Source: Zunongwangia mangrovi
GTDB lineage: Bacteria > Bacteroidota > Bacteroidia > Flavobacteriales > Flavobacteriaceae
Length of the DNA: 64,000 nt
Assembly (NCBI RefSeq): GCF_900112105.1
Contig: NZ_FOKV01000002.1
Coordinates: 1-64,000 of the forward strand
Direction: 5' to 3'
Positions 15,377 to 23,947 of the stretch are shown here, one piece after another. Positions within the stretch are counted from its first letter, which is position 1; each line of letters opens with the position of its first letter. The translations under genes and the position numbers were made by a program. Under the pieces are notes generated by a model. It saw only the letters and a list, made by a program, of their open reading frames with translations. It made no database searches and had not been told where the DNA came from.

Positions 15377-16098
15377 AACTAGTTTTAAGTTGTGAGCATG
15401 CAGGGAATGCCTTGCCACAGCAATTTAAGTTTATAAAGGATAAAAAAGATCCTGTTTGGAAAACATATCGTGCTTACGATCCCGGGGCTTTCAAATTGTT
15501 TCAGGAATTATCGAAAATAGCCGATTATAACTTCGATTATAAGTTTAGCCGATTGTTAATTGAGCCTAACCGCTCTCTGTATCATCGCAATTTATTTTCT
15601 GAATATTCTAAATCGCTCACCGCGGAACAGAAAGAACAATTGATCAATTCTTTTTACCTGAAATATCGAAGCGAAGTAGAGCAATGTATCGCTGAGCTTG
15701 TTGGAGCAGGAGAGGAGGTGGTACATATTTCTGTACATAGTTTTACACCAGTTTTGCATGCTATAGAACGACAAACCGATATCGGACTTTTATACGATCC
15801 CTCTAGAAAAGAAGAAAAACATTTTTCTAAGATCTTTAAAGAGGAGTTGTTAAAGGAAGTTGAACTAAAAATTAGGTTTAATTATCCTTATTTTGGAAAA
15901 GCTGATGGTTTTACCACCTATCTTAGAGAGAAGTTTAGAGAAAATTATATTGGATTGGAATTAGAAGTCAATCAGAAATTCGCTAGAAATAATAAGTTTT
16001 CTGATGATCTCATGCAACATCTAAAAAATGGACTTTTAAAAACGATTCAGTTTAAAGAAATTAGTCAGTTGTTTGATCAGCAAAAAATAAAGGTCTAA
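15373..16098 (+). CDS. N-formylglutamate amidohydrolase-family protein
   Basis: The 241-residue product starts at a GTG that overlaps the previous stop by four bases. It shows the FGase pattern LVLSCEHAGNALPQ, the metal/substrate loop YDPGAFKLFQELS, SRLLIEPNRS, VVHISVHSFTPV and the C-terminal GLELEVNQKF. The family hydrolyses amide bonds of acylated acidic amino acids. Histidine degradation (hutH at 33202) is far away, and this copy sits in a ligase operon, so it more likely trims or recycles the product of the two ligases than serves the Hut pathway. No signal peptide is seen. Confidence 0.82.
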   Translation: MKLVLSCEHAGNALPQQFKFIKDKKDPVWKTYRAYDPGAFKLFQELSKIADYNFDYKFSRLLIEPNRSLYHRNLFSEYSKSLTAEQKEQLINSFYLKYRSEVEQCIAELVGAGEEVVHISVHSFTPVLHAIERQTDIGLLYDPSRKEEKHFSKIFKEELLKEVELKIRFNYPYFGKADGFTTYLREKFRENYIGLELEVNQKFARNNKFSDDLMQHLKNGLLKTIQFKEISQLFDQQKIKV

Positions 16099-16123
16099 AT
16101 ACTTAATCAACCTAACTAAAAAT

Positions 16124-16151
16124 AAAACGTCCCGCAATTGCGGGACGTTTT
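16124..16151. terminator. bidirectional intrinsic terminator
   Basis: A perfect palindrome: AAAACGTCCCGCAA at 16124-16137 pairs with its complement through 16151. A and T tracts flank both sides. It closes the ligase operon and the convergent osmC-like gene. Confidence 0.88.
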
Positions 16152-16183
16152 ATTTTTGGTGTTATATCTTTAAAAGTTGAAAA

Positions 16184-16597
16184 TTACTTTAAAAGCTTAG
16201 CGTCTAAAGTAATTTCTGTATCTAACAATTTTGATAATGGACAGTTTTCTTTGGCTTTAGTGGCAATTTCTAAGAATTTATCTTCAGAAATATTTGGCAC
16301 TTTACCTTCTAGAATTAAATGCGATTTTGAAACCACACCATCTTCAAAAGTAATTTCACTCTTTGTATCAAGGCTTTCAGCAGGAAAATCTTCTTCAGCT
16401 AAAAAAGCAGATAACTGCATGGTAAAACAACCGGAATGTGCTGCACCAATTAATTCTTCTGGATTGGTACCATTACCGTCTTCAAATCTTGTTTTATATG
16501 AATATTGAGTTTCGTTTAAAACTCCGCTTTCTGTAGAAAGAGTTCCGTGTCCTTCTTTAAGAGTTCCGTTCCAAACTGCGCTTGCTTTTCTAATCAT
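16184..16597 (-). CDS. osmC: OsmC-family peroxiredoxin (organic hydroperoxide reductase)
   Basis: The 137-residue protein has the two reactive cysteines of OsmC/Ohr enzymes: HSGCFTM (Cys57) on the central helix and ENCPLSK (Cys118). The N-terminal WNGTLKEGHGTLSTESGVL and TNPEELIGAAH segments place it with OsmC rather than Ohr. Such enzymes reduce organic hydroperoxides in the cytoplasm as homodimers using the cysteine pair. It is a single-gene unit that converges on the ligase operon and shares its terminator. Confidence 0.9.
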   Translation of the reverse strand: MIRKASAVWNGTLKEGHGTLSTESGVLNETQYSYKTRFEDGNGTNPEELIGAAHSGCFTMQLSAFLAEEDFPAESLDTKSEITFEDGVVSKSHLILEGKVPNISEDKFLEIATKAKENCPLSKLLDTEITLDAKLLK

Positions 16598-16727
16598 AAT
16601 ATAAATTTTAGTTTTGGTTTTAAGTAAAGATAGGATCTTAGAACTGGGGAGTAAAGCATTTTATAAAAAGCTTAAGTCTTAAGGCGGATGATTTAATAGT
16701 ATTTTTTGAAATCAAAACAAAGGCTAT

Positions 16728-16761
16728 AAAAAAATCCCTTTTTGGAATGACCAAAAAGGGA
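16728..16761 (-). terminator. intrinsic terminator of the FKBP gene
   Basis: Read on minus, an 11-bp stem (16761-16751 with 16745-16735, loop of five) is followed by seven U residues (16734-16728). It lies about 60 nt past the FKBP stop codon. Confidence 0.8.
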
Positions 16762-16823
16762 CTTATATGACTTCTATATGTTAGCAAAATTACTCGAATA
16801 TCGAGATTTTTATGCTATTTAGA

Positions 16824-17255
16824 TTACTTGATCTCTACAACTTCAAGATCGAATACTAAATCTTTTCCTGCTAATGGGTGATTTCCATCTACTACGATAG
16901 AACTGTCTTTTACTTCTCTTACCACAAGGTTCATTTCACGACCATCTGGAGTTTTAGAAACTAATCCCATACCAACTTTAGGCTCAAGATCTTCTGGAAG
17001 TTGGCTTTTTTCAACTTCCTGGACAAGCTCTTCTCTAGGCTCACCGTAAGCTTCTTCTTTAGGTATATTTATGGTTTTCTTTTCGTTAACTTCCATATCT
17101 AAAAGTCCTTTTTCGAAACCAGGAATTAATTGTCCCTGTCCCATAGTAAATTCGATTGGCTCACCTCTATCTACAGAGCTATCGAATACCTGGCCGTCGG
17201 TTAATTTTCCTGTGTAATGAACTTTTACAGTGTCATTTTGCTTTACTTGACTCAT
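16824..17255 (-). CDS. FKBP-type peptidyl-prolyl isomerase, SlyD-like
   Basis: From ATG 17255 the protein is 143 residues and starts MSQVKQNDTVKVHYTGKLTDGQVFDSS, the typical SlyD/FKBP opening. It keeps the isomerase core, with EFTMGQGQLIPGFEKGLLDM and the C-terminal return strand HPLAGKDLVFDLEVVEI, and contains the insert-in-flap region around residues 65-120 that gives SlyD its chaperone activity. The histidine-rich metal tail of enterobacterial SlyD is absent. It acts in the cytoplasm. An upstream ATG at 17270 is possible but lies in a stretch without family similarity. Confidence 0.9.
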   Translation of the reverse strand: MSQVKQNDTVKVHYTGKLTDGQVFDSSVDRGEPIEFTMGQGQLIPGFEKGLLDMEVNEKKTINIPKEEAYGEPREELVQEVEKSQLPEDLEPKVGMGLVSKTPDGREMNLVVREVKDSSIVVDGNHPLAGKDLVFDLEVVEIK

Positions 17256-17281
17256 AAATTTGTTTTTCAAAGATTAATTAA

Positions 17282-17303
17282 GGCTGAAATCTTGTTTTCA
17301 GCC
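17282..17303 (-). promoter_or_regulatory. perfect hairpin in the 5' leader of the FKBP gene
   Basis: GGCTGAAA and TTTCAGCC pair perfectly around a six-base loop. The hairpin lies between the inferred transcription start (near 17308) and the ATG at 17255. No U-run follows, so it is not an ordinary terminator. It may stabilise the leader or affect translation; the role is unknown. Confidence 0.45.
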
Positions 17304-17314
17304 AATTAAGTGTG

Positions 17315-17344
17315 CAAAGGTACAGCTCTTATATGCACTCACAA
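17315..17344 (-). promoter_or_regulatory. complete Bacteroidota-type promoter of the FKBP gene
   Basis: On minus, TTG (17344-17342) and TACCTTTG (17322-17315) are separated by 19 nt. This is the full TTG-N19-TAnnTTTG pattern and the best-formed promoter I found in the window. Confidence 0.65.
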
Positions 17345-17679
17345 GAATATGATACTTTAATTCCCTTAGTTTATGGTTTCTTAACAGTTTTTGAAGAAAA
17401 TTTAATTGATAGACCTAAGAATTGAGGAGTGCGAAATTTAAAATTGTAACTTTTTATTAGAACAAGGAAGTTTTTGTGATAAATTGAGATCCTAACAATT
17501 TAGATTAAGAAACGAAAACAGCTTAATAATAGAAAGTTGGATTTTTGAAAATTTAAAGATATCTTTAGAAAATGATAATTTGAAAAAAGAGAGCTTAAGA
17601 TATTATAAGATTGATAGCTTTTTTTAAAAATTATACGAATAATCAACTAAATCGATTTATCATTTTTTAAACCCTAACT
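17345..17679. other. intergenic region without recognised content
   Basis: About 335 AT-rich bases lie between the FKBP promoter and the Gfo/Idh/MocA gene. I see no gene, RNA, repeat or strong hairpin. It must hold the promoter of the downstream oxidoreductase, but no exact TAnnTTTG element stands out. Confidence 0.4.
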
Positions 17680-19152
17680 ATGGAAAAAAACAAGAAATCC
17701 TCTAGCTCTTCACGAAGAGATTTTATAAAGAGTACTGCGCTTGCCACGGCCGGTATTAGTATCATTCCGCGTCACGTTTTGGGTGGCCCGGGTTTTGTTG
17801 CTCCCAGCGATAAGCTTGTGGTTGCAGGAATTGGAGTAGGTGGAAAAGGACAAAGTGATATCTGGAGCTTTTATCAAACAGGAAAAGCTGATATTGCATT
17901 TTTATGTGACGTGGACGATCGTCGTGCTAAAATTTCACGAGAACGTTTTCCTAAAGCAAAATACTATAAAGACTGGAGAGAACTTTTTGATAAAGAAGCG
18001 AAGAATTTTGATGCAGTTTCTGTTTCGACTCCAGATCATAACCACGCGATCCAAACACTTGGTGCAATGCAATTAGGAAAACATGTTTATGTTCAGAAAC
18101 CATTAACGCACGATATTTACGAAGCAAGAGCTTTAACCAAAGCTGCAGAAAAATATGATGTGGTCACTCAAATGGGGAACCAGGGAGCTTCTGGAGATGG
18201 CGTGCGTAAAATGAGAGAATGGTTTAATGCAGGTCTAATAGGTAAAGCTAAAGAAGTATATTGTTTTACAGACAGGCCGGTTTGGCCACAGGGAATCCCA
18301 TGGCCGGCGGAGAAAAAATCAAGCGTTCCGGCAGAATTAGATTGGAATCTTTGGCTAGGAACCGCTCCTTATAAAGAATATGTAAATGGTTTGGTTCCGT
18401 TTAACTGGCGAGGCTGGTGGGATTATGGTACCGGCGCGTTGGGAGATATGGGATGTCATTTAATTGAAGCGCCTTACCGAGTATTAGATCTTAAATATCC
18501 TAAAAATGTAGAGTGTAGTGTGGGTAGCGTTTATGTAGATGAATTTAAACGAGGATATTTCCCAGAAAGTTGCCCGCCTTCAAGTCACGTGACCATGACC
18601 TTTGATGGTAATCAAAATACCGATGGTGATCTTAAGTTACACTGGATGGATGGTGGAATTCAGCCAACAAGACCAGAGGAACTGGGGCCAAATGAAGTTT
18701 TTGGTGATAGAGGAAACGGAGTTTTAATTATTGGTACAAAAGGAAAAATGATGTGTGGTACCTATGGTGAGAATCCGCAGTTATTGCCAACTTCAAGAAC
18801 TAATGAAGTAAATGTGGCTCAGCAATACGATCGCGTACCGGGTGGCGCAAATGGTCACTACGGGCAATGGGTTGAAGCTTCGATCGCAGGACCAGGTAAA
18901 AAAGAACTAAGTTCCCCATTTGAGATCGCAGGCCCTTTAACCGAAATTTTGTTGATCGCAAACCTTGCTATTCGCGGAACAGATATTAGACGAGAAAAAA
19001 CAAATGCCGATGGAAACATCGAATTTGAATATCCAGGGCGTTACATTCAGATGACCTGGGATAGCGACAACATGCGTGTTACAAATCTAGAAGAAGCCAA
19101 CAAGTTTGTGAAACGTGATTATCGTGACGGCTGGAAACTTGGTAAAATATAG
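17680..19152 (+). CDS. Tat-exported Gfo/Idh/MocA-family oxidoreductase
   Basis: The 490-residue protein opens with a twin-arginine signal (SSRRDFIKSTALATAGISIIPRHVLGG), so it is exported folded with its cofactor. A Rossmann domain follows (KLVVAGIGVGGKG, FLCDVDD), then the Gfo/Idh/MocA signature VSVSTPDHNHAIQTLGAMQLGKHVYVQKPL with the catalytic lysine of the EKP-type motif (here QKP). The C-terminal domain contains FNWRGWWDYGTGALGDMGCHL, typical of the large secreted Bacteroidota and Planctomycetes members. Family enzymes oxidise or reduce sugars and inositols with NAD(P), some cleaving glycosides. The substrate is not evident and no sugar-uptake genes are adjacent. Confidence 0.9.
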   Translation: MEKNKKSSSSSRRDFIKSTALATAGISIIPRHVLGGPGFVAPSDKLVVAGIGVGGKGQSDIWSFYQTGKADIAFLCDVDDRRAKISRERFPKAKYYKDWRELFDKEAKNFDAVSVSTPDHNHAIQTLGAMQLGKHVYVQKPLTHDIYEARALTKAAEKYDVVTQMGNQGASGDGVRKMREWFNAGLIGKAKEVYCFTDRPVWPQGIPWPAEKKSSVPAELDWNLWLGTAPYKEYVNGLVPFNWRGWWDYGTGALGDMGCHLIEAPYRVLDLKYPKNVECSVGSVYVDEFKRGYFPESCPPSSHVTMTFDGNQNTDGDLKLHWMDGGIQPTRPEELGPNEVFGDRGNGVLIIGTKGKMMCGTYGENPQLLPTSRTNEVNVAQQYDRVPGGANGHYGQWVEASIAGPGKKELSSPFEIAGPLTEILLIANLAIRGTDIRREKTNADGNIEFEYPGRYIQMTWDSDNMRVTNLEEANKFVKRDYRDGWKLGKI

Positions 19153-19245
19153 TTTAAAAGCTCCAGAAATTATAGACTTGCTTCAAAAGTAATCTTTGTC
19201 TATATTAGCTTTTAGCAATAATGCTGCAGGCTGAAAAACGCAAAC

Positions 19246-19713
19246 ATGATCAGAAAATATATCTACGGAATCGTATCTAGTTTATTATTTTTTGTGATCG
19301 TAGGTTTTTCAGCCTGTAATTTTTCAGATAAAAATATAGAGGATAAAACCTCTAACGAAGATTGGGATACGCTACAGGTTAATGTTTCAGCATTTAATTC
19401 GGTTCGATATCAAACTGCCGGAAATAACCCAAATGTCGCTGCTTGGGGCGATACTTTAAAACCAGGTATGAATGCCGTTGCCATTTCGAGAGATCTTATG
19501 GATTTAGGCTTGGGGCATAATGACAAAATTAAAATTCAGGGATTCGATTCTATTTTTACCATCAAAGATAAAATGCATTATCGTTGGAGAAAACGCGTGG
19601 ATATATTTATGGGAAAAGATATTCAGAAAGCAAAAAACTTCGGAAGAAAAAAACTTGAAATTTACTACCTTAAGAAGGATTCTACTGCTACAGAAGCGGT
19701 TGCTTCAGAATAG
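19246..19713 (+). CDS. lipoprotein with 3D (Asp-Asp-Asp) domain
   Basis: The 155-residue protein has a lipoprotein signal (LLFFVIVGFSAC, lipobox Cys24). The rest matches the 3D domain: AFNSVRYQT, AAWGDTLKPGMNAVAISRDLMDLGLGHNDKIKIQG, a glycine-poor turn and KRVDIFMGKDIQKAKNFGRKKLEIYYL. 3D domains are double-psi barrels related to MltA and RlpA and usually act on peptidoglycan glycan strands. The expected second aspartate-rich D-T-G turn reads KDKMHYRW here, so catalysis is uncertain and it may be a binding protein. The stop lies 87 nt before the channel gene, so cotranscription is likely. Confidence 0.75.
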   Translation: MIRKYIYGIVSSLLFFVIVGFSACNFSDKNIEDKTSNEDWDTLQVNVSAFNSVRYQTAGNNPNVAAWGDTLKPGMNAVAISRDLMDLGLGHNDKIKIQGFDSIFTIKDKMHYRWRKRVDIFMGKDIQKAKNFGRKKLEIYYLKKDSTATEAVASE

Positions 19714-19800
19714 TTCTAATTTTGATACTACTTCAGGATTAAGTATTTTTCGGATTCTACAGAGCAATTGATGTAGAACAATCTCTTTCAGTTTAATCTT

Positions 19801-20874
19801 ATGAAGTATTATTTAATCCTCCTTGCATTATTTTTCAGTTTAAGTATTATCGCTCAGGAATCTCAGGATTCTATAAAAAACACCCAAAAAACTTACAAGA
19901 TAGGGATACAGCTAACACCTCCTTTTGTTACCCAAAATCCAAACGGAAACTATGATGGTTTAAGTATTAAAGGCTGGAATATGGTAAATGAAAGCCTTGA
20001 TTATGAATTTGAATACCAGGAATACGAAACACTCACTGCACTTTTAAATGCAGTAGAAAGTGGCGAAGTAGATTTCAGCATAAATCCTATCACGGTTACC
20101 GATAGCCGAATGTTAAGAATGGATTTTTCTCAGCCTTATTTTATTTCCCATACCGGTGTGGCCAAAAGAAAAGAATCCCAGGTTTTTAATATTCTGAAAA
20201 ACTTATGGAGCTGGGAATTTATTTCGGCCATTTTAGCGCTTTTAGGTGTCATTTTTATTTTTGGCTTTTTGGTGTGGATCTTTGAGCGTAAGAAAAATGC
20301 AGAAGAATTTGGCGGCGGAAAAGGAAAAGGACTAATGGAAGGTTTTTGGTGGAGCGCCGTAACGATGACAACCGTTGGTTACGGAGATAAGTCTCCAAGA
20401 ACAACCGGTGGCCGTATTATTGGTTTGATCTGGATGTTTATGGCGATCATCATAATTTCGAGTCTTACGGCTAGTATTGCTTCTTCTCTTACCGTAAAAA
20501 GTATTAATGATGAAATTAATGGCATTGCAGATCTTAATCGTTTTAAAGTTGGGACGGTAAATAGCAGTAGTGCTGCAGAACTTTTAGATCTCTACGGAAT
20601 CAATTCTGAGAAATTAACTACAGAAGAAGAAGGTATCGAATTGCTTAAAGACAACAGGATCGAGCTTTTGGTCTATGATGAACCCATCTTGCGTTACGAA
20701 ATTGAAAAGCTTAATGCCGGCAAGACAATTGAAGTTTTAGAGCAAACGCTTAAAAAAGACTATTACAGTTATTCTTTCCCTAAAAATTCAGATTTGGTAG
20801 ATGAGATAGATCCGGCTCTGGTAAGAATGCTTAAACGTATGGAATGGGAAAACCTTATCCAAGACTATAAATAG
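19801..20874 (+). CDS. GluR0-like ligand-gated potassium channel (prokaryotic ionotropic receptor)
   Basis: The 357 residues show a complete GluR0 layout. After a signal peptide (1-19) comes binding lobe S1 (32-122) with [21 protein letters not shown], including the conserved ligand-binding Arg103. Next are membrane helix 1 (about 139-161), a re-entrant pore loop with the potassium filter TVGYGD (191-196), helix 2 (about 204-230) and lobe S2 (240-345), where VYDEP supplies the acidic residue (Asp293) that in relatives binds the ligand amino group. Family knowledge predicts an amino-acid-gated potassium channel in the inner membrane with its sensor in the periplasm. The natural ligand is unknown. 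Confidence 0.9.
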   Translation: MKYYLILLALFFSLSIIAQESQDSIKNTQKTYKIGIQLTPPFVTQNPNGNYDGLSIKGWNMVNESLDYEFEYQEYETLTALLNAVESGEVDFSINPITVTDSRMLRMDFSQPYFISHTGVAKRKESQVFNILKNLWSWEFISAILALLGVIFIFGFLVWIFERKKNAEEFGGGKGKGLMEGFWWSAVTMTTVGYGDKSPRTTGGRIIGLIWMFMAIIIISSLTASIASSLTVKSINDEINGIADLNRFKVGTVNSSSAAELLDLYGINSEKLTTEEEGIELLKDNRIELLVYDEPILRYEIEKLNAGKTIEVLEQTLKKDYYSYSFPKNSDLVDEIDPALVRMLKRMEWENLIQDYK

Positions 20875-21151
20875 TAACTCGATAATGGAGATTAAATGCT
20901 CAAAGGTTTGTCTTTAGGTAATTTGCTAAAATCAGATTTTATCGTGCAAAAACGATCAAATAGTTAAAACGTAAGGATTTTTCGATTTTTGGTAATGTGA
21001 ATTATAGATTTCACATAAGTTTAGCATCAATTTACGGCTTTCCATAAATTAAATACCAATTCTTTTATTTAATTTTATCGTTTTCAAATAGTTGAAAATG
21101 ATTAATAATTTTTGTTATTATATCTTTTCAACCGAAAATAAACCACATAAA

Positions 21152-21304
21152 ATGCAAATTAGAGACGAAAATGATAATAAGTCTGAAGATTACATTCTTC
21201 AGAAGAATAAAAAAACAAAAGTAGGTTCAACCTTTATTGCCATCGTGCTGGTGATCATTATCGCTATTGTGGCAATGACCGGTGTTTACTTCGATTACTG
21301 GTAG
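21152..21304 (+). CDS. small single-span membrane protein, hypothetical
   Basis: From ATG 21152 a 50-residue peptide has a charged head (MQIRDENDNKSEDYILQKNKKTKVGS) and one membrane helix (TFIAIVLVIIIAIVAMTGVYFDYW). An in-frame ATG at 21092 would add 20 residues. No family is recognised. The well-formed helix and positive-inside charge pattern favour a real gene, but there is no homology evidence and it stands alone. Confidence 0.5.
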   Translation: MQIRDENDNKSEDYILQKNKKTKVGSTFIAIVLVIIIAIVAMTGVYFDYW

Positions 21305-21366
21305 GATTCAGTAAAAATACCGAAAGAACGATAGAAAATTTTCAGATTTCTTAATCTGTTTTACTA

Positions 21367-22014
21367 TTAATTAGATTTTATTTCATTTAATAAAAGAAAG
21401 GCTTTATTTACATATTCTCGTTCTAAGAATAGTGCAAAATAGTTGGAAGTAGAGATCATCTCGAAAACAGGGATTCCCTCGTAAGCCAATAGCTTAAAAA
21501 TATAAAAATATAAACCTACAGACTGACTACTATTTTTTGGTAAAGCAATAGTTATTGAAGAAAGATCTTCTTTTATGGTTACACGAACTTCATTTTTAAA
21601 GTAATCTTCGACAAGATCGGTTAAAGAAGAAGAAACCAAAATATTACTCTCCTGGTAATTACTAGAATAGTTAAGATAAACACCGGTTTGATCTTTCACC
21701 GCATCTAACAACCTGGATTTGTTCGCAATGATGGTTTTGGAATTTAGAAATGTGTATTCGGTAATTCCAGATCTAACGATGATATCCCCAAGTTCACGCA
21801 GGCTGTTCATGTTAATTTTTGTCCGCTTAGGTGCGTAACGTCGCAAAGCCATAATAATGCTACCCACTTTTACCGTTTTGCGCATCTCTTTTTCAACTTC
21901 GGGACGTAGATCTTCAGCAAGACCGCTAAAATTTACGATATCTCTCGCGATTGCATCATCCAAAAAGGGTTGATGCCTTATAATATCATGAACACAGGTG
22001 GTTATCGTCTTCAT
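21367..22014 (-). CDS. conserved protein with ACT-like C-terminus, divergent partner of aspartate kinase
   Basis: This 215-residue protein has an N-terminal helical region (CVHDIIRHQPFLDDAIARDIVNFSGLAEDLRPEVE, and KVGSIIMALRRYAPK). The later part (SSITIALPKNSSQSVGLYFYIFKLLAYEGIPVFEMISTSNYFALFLEREYVNKAFLLLNEI) has the strand-helix-strand order and wording of an aspartokinase-type ACT domain. It lies back to back with the aspartate kinase gene across 94 bp. It may sense an amino acid and regulate the kinase or its gene. It has no kinase motif. The function is inferred from layout only. Confidence 0.6.
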   Translation of the reverse strand: MKTITTCVHDIIRHQPFLDDAIARDIVNFSGLAEDLRPEVEKEMRKTVKVGSIIMALRRYAPKRTKINMNSLRELGDIIVRSGITEYTFLNSKTIIANKSRLLDAVKDQTGVYLNYSSNYQESNILVSSSLTDLVEDYFKNEVRVTIKEDLSSITIALPKNSSQSVGLYFYIFKLLAYEGIPVFEMISTSNYFALFLEREYVNKAFLLLNEIKSN

Positions 22015-22037
22015 TGTTAAATATTACACATTTTGTA

Positions 22038-22045
22038 CAAATGTA
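22038..22045 (-). promoter_or_regulatory. candidate -7 element for the ACT-like gene
   Basis: TACATTTG on minus matches TAnnTTTG and ends 24 nt before the start at 22014. No clear TTG at -33. Confidence 0.35.
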
Positions 22046-22114
22046 TATAAAATGAATCATTTTTTTTAATCTCATCACGCTTCATTTTAATTATGCAATA
22101 TCAAAAGAATGAAG

Positions 22115-23446
22115 ATGAAAGTTTTAAAATTTGGAGGAACATCTGTAGGAACTCCAGAAAGTATAGAAAATGTAAAAAATATCACCCTTGGACAGGAGGG
22201 GAAAAAATTATTGGTATTATCTGCAATGAGTGGTGTTACCAACGATCTTGTTGCGATTTCTAATCTATCTAAAACTCAGAATTACGAGGAGATCGAAGAT
22301 ATTATTAATAAGCTTCAGGAGCGTCATTTTTCTGCGATAGACATCCTAATTCAGGATGAAACTTTAAATAATGAAACTAAATCTTTTGTAGCCAAACGCC
22401 TTGAAGAATTATCGGCCGCCGGCCACAATGAATATTCAGAGGCTGTTTATGCAGAGATCGTGACCTACGGTGAAACGATGCTGACTTTTATGGTTTCTCA
22501 ATATTTTAAATCTCAGGGAATCGAAAACATTTGGTTAGATGCCAAAGCTTTTATGGAAGTTCATAATCTAGAAAATCCAGATACCGATAGGGTTGGTGAG
22601 CTTTTAGATGCGCATTTAGAAGGAAAAAGATCTGAATTATATATCACTCAGGGTTTTGTTTGTATCAATAAACATAACGAAATTAGTACATTAAAACGAG
22701 GAGGTAGCGACTATACAGCCACTATTCTTGGTGCTGCTGTGCAAGCTTCTGAAGTGCAAATTTGGACAGATATTGATGGTTTCCATAATAACGATCCTCG
22801 CCATGTAGAAGGCACACATCCAATTTCAGAATTAACTTTTGAAGAAGCAGCAGAGCTTGCTTATTTTGGCGCTAAAATTTTACACCCACAAACCGTATCG
22901 CCAGTAATTAATAAAGGAATTCCTATTTTCCTGAAAAATACTTTTACTCCTGAAAAAACCGGAACTAAAATCTCTTCTGAAGTTCATAGCAAAGGTCTTA
23001 AAGCCATTGCTGCAAAAGATGATATCACCGCGATTAAGATCAAGTCTAACCGAATGTTGATGGCGCACGGTTTTCTTCGCAAGATCTTTGATGTTTTTGA
23101 TAATTACGAAACATCTATTGATATGATCACTACTTCTGAGATTGCCATTTCTTTAACCATAGACGATACCAGAAACCTAGATAAAATCCTCGAAGAATTA
23201 AATGCTTATGGAGAAATTACAGTAGATCGCAATCAAAGTATTGTTTGTATCGTAGGAGAATCTGTGATCGAAGATCATTCGACTTATAAGTTATTCGAAC
23301 TATTAAATGATATCCCGGTTAGGATGATAAGTTACGGTGGTAGTAGCAACAATATTTCTATCTTGGTAGATACTCAAAATAAAATTGAAACCCTTAGAAG
23401 CCTGAACCAGAAACTTTTTAGTGAAGGTTTAACTCAGTTAGCTTAA
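22115..23446 (+). CDS. lysC: aspartate kinase
   Basis: From ATG 22115 the protein is 443 residues and begins MKVLKFGGTSVGTPES, the kinase phosphate-binding motif KFGGTSV. It continues with TYGETMLTFMVS, GFVCINKHNEISTLKRGGSDYTATILGAAV (catalytic and ATP site) and WTDIDGFHNNDPR. Two C-terminal ACT domains follow (AIKIKSNRMLMAHGFLRKIFDVFDNYETSIDMITTSEIAISL and IVCIVGESV...MISYGGSSNNISILV), so feedback control by lysine or threonine is expected. It phosphorylates aspartate as the first step toward lysine, threonine, methionine and diaminopimelate. It is monofunctional, with no homoserine dehydrogenase domain. Confidence 0.95.
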   Translation: MKVLKFGGTSVGTPESIENVKNITLGQEGKKLLVLSAMSGVTNDLVAISNLSKTQNYEEIEDIINKLQERHFSAIDILIQDETLNNETKSFVAKRLEELSAAGHNEYSEAVYAEIVTYGETMLTFMVSQYFKSQGIENIWLDAKAFMEVHNLENPDTDRVGELLDAHLEGKRSELYITQGFVCINKHNEISTLKRGGSDYTATILGAAVQASEVQIWTDIDGFHNNDPRHVEGTHPISELTFEEAAELAYFGAKILHPQTVSPVINKGIPIFLKNTFTPEKTGTKISSEVHSKGLKAIAAKDDITAIKIKSNRMLMAHGFLRKIFDVFDNYETSIDMITTSEIAISLTIDDTRNLDKILEELNAYGEITVDRNQSIVCIVGESVIEDHSTYKLFELLNDIPVRMISYGGSSNNISILVDTQNKIETLRSLNQKLFSEGLTQLA

Positions 23447-23493
23447 AACTCTATTTACGAACAGAGTAAACTGTTCCTTTTGTGTAATGAGTG

Positions 23494-23527
23494 CCGTCGA
23501 TTTTCCCTAAAAGTCGACGGTTTTTTT
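23494..23527 (+). terminator. intrinsic terminator of the aspartate kinase gene
   Basis: CCGTCGA (23494-23500) pairs with TCGACGG (23514-23520), with further A-T pairing inside. Seven T residues follow at once. Confidence 0.85.
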
Positions 23528-23581
23528 AGCTGAATATTGAAAGAAATATAAGCCGATTTTTGATGTTTTTGATGAGAGTTT

Positions 23582-23947
23582 TTAAGCAGATCTTAGAATC
23601 TTTTCCATCTTTCTGCCTTTCGCCAATTCGTCTACCAGTTTGTCTAAATAACGCACCTGTTTGGTAAGTGGAGTTTCAATTTCTTCGATACGATAACCAC
23701 AAATTAATCCTTTAATAAGCGATGCTTTTGGGTTTAGATTTGCTTTTTCAAAGAATTCCTGGAAACTGACTTTCTTTTCGATTAGTTCCTGTAGTTCTGT
23801 ATCACTAAAACCGGTTAACCACTCGATTACCTGGTGTAATTCTGCTTTTGTACGACCTTTTTTCTCAACTTTATTAACGTAATGTGGATATACCGAAGCA
23901 AAACTCATTACAGCAATTTTACGGTCATGTTCTGGTGTTGTGCTCAT
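23582..23947 (-). CDS. DUF2200-family protein
   Basis: From ATG 23947 the product is 121 residues: [47 protein letters not shown]. This N-terminus and the following [36 protein letters not shown] block are characteristic of DUF2200, a small cytoplasmic family without an assigned function. The start overlaps the end of the upstream glycosyltransferase gene by 23 bp, implying coupled expression, although a functional link is not obvious. A longer start at 23974 adds only a lysine-rich lead. Confidence 0.85.
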   Translation of the reverse strand: MSTTPEHDRKIAVMSFASVYPHYVNKVEKKGRTKAELHQVIEWLTGFSDTELQELIEKKVSFQEFFEKANLNPKASLIKGLICGYRIEEIETPLTKQVRYLDKLVDELAKGRKMEKILRSA

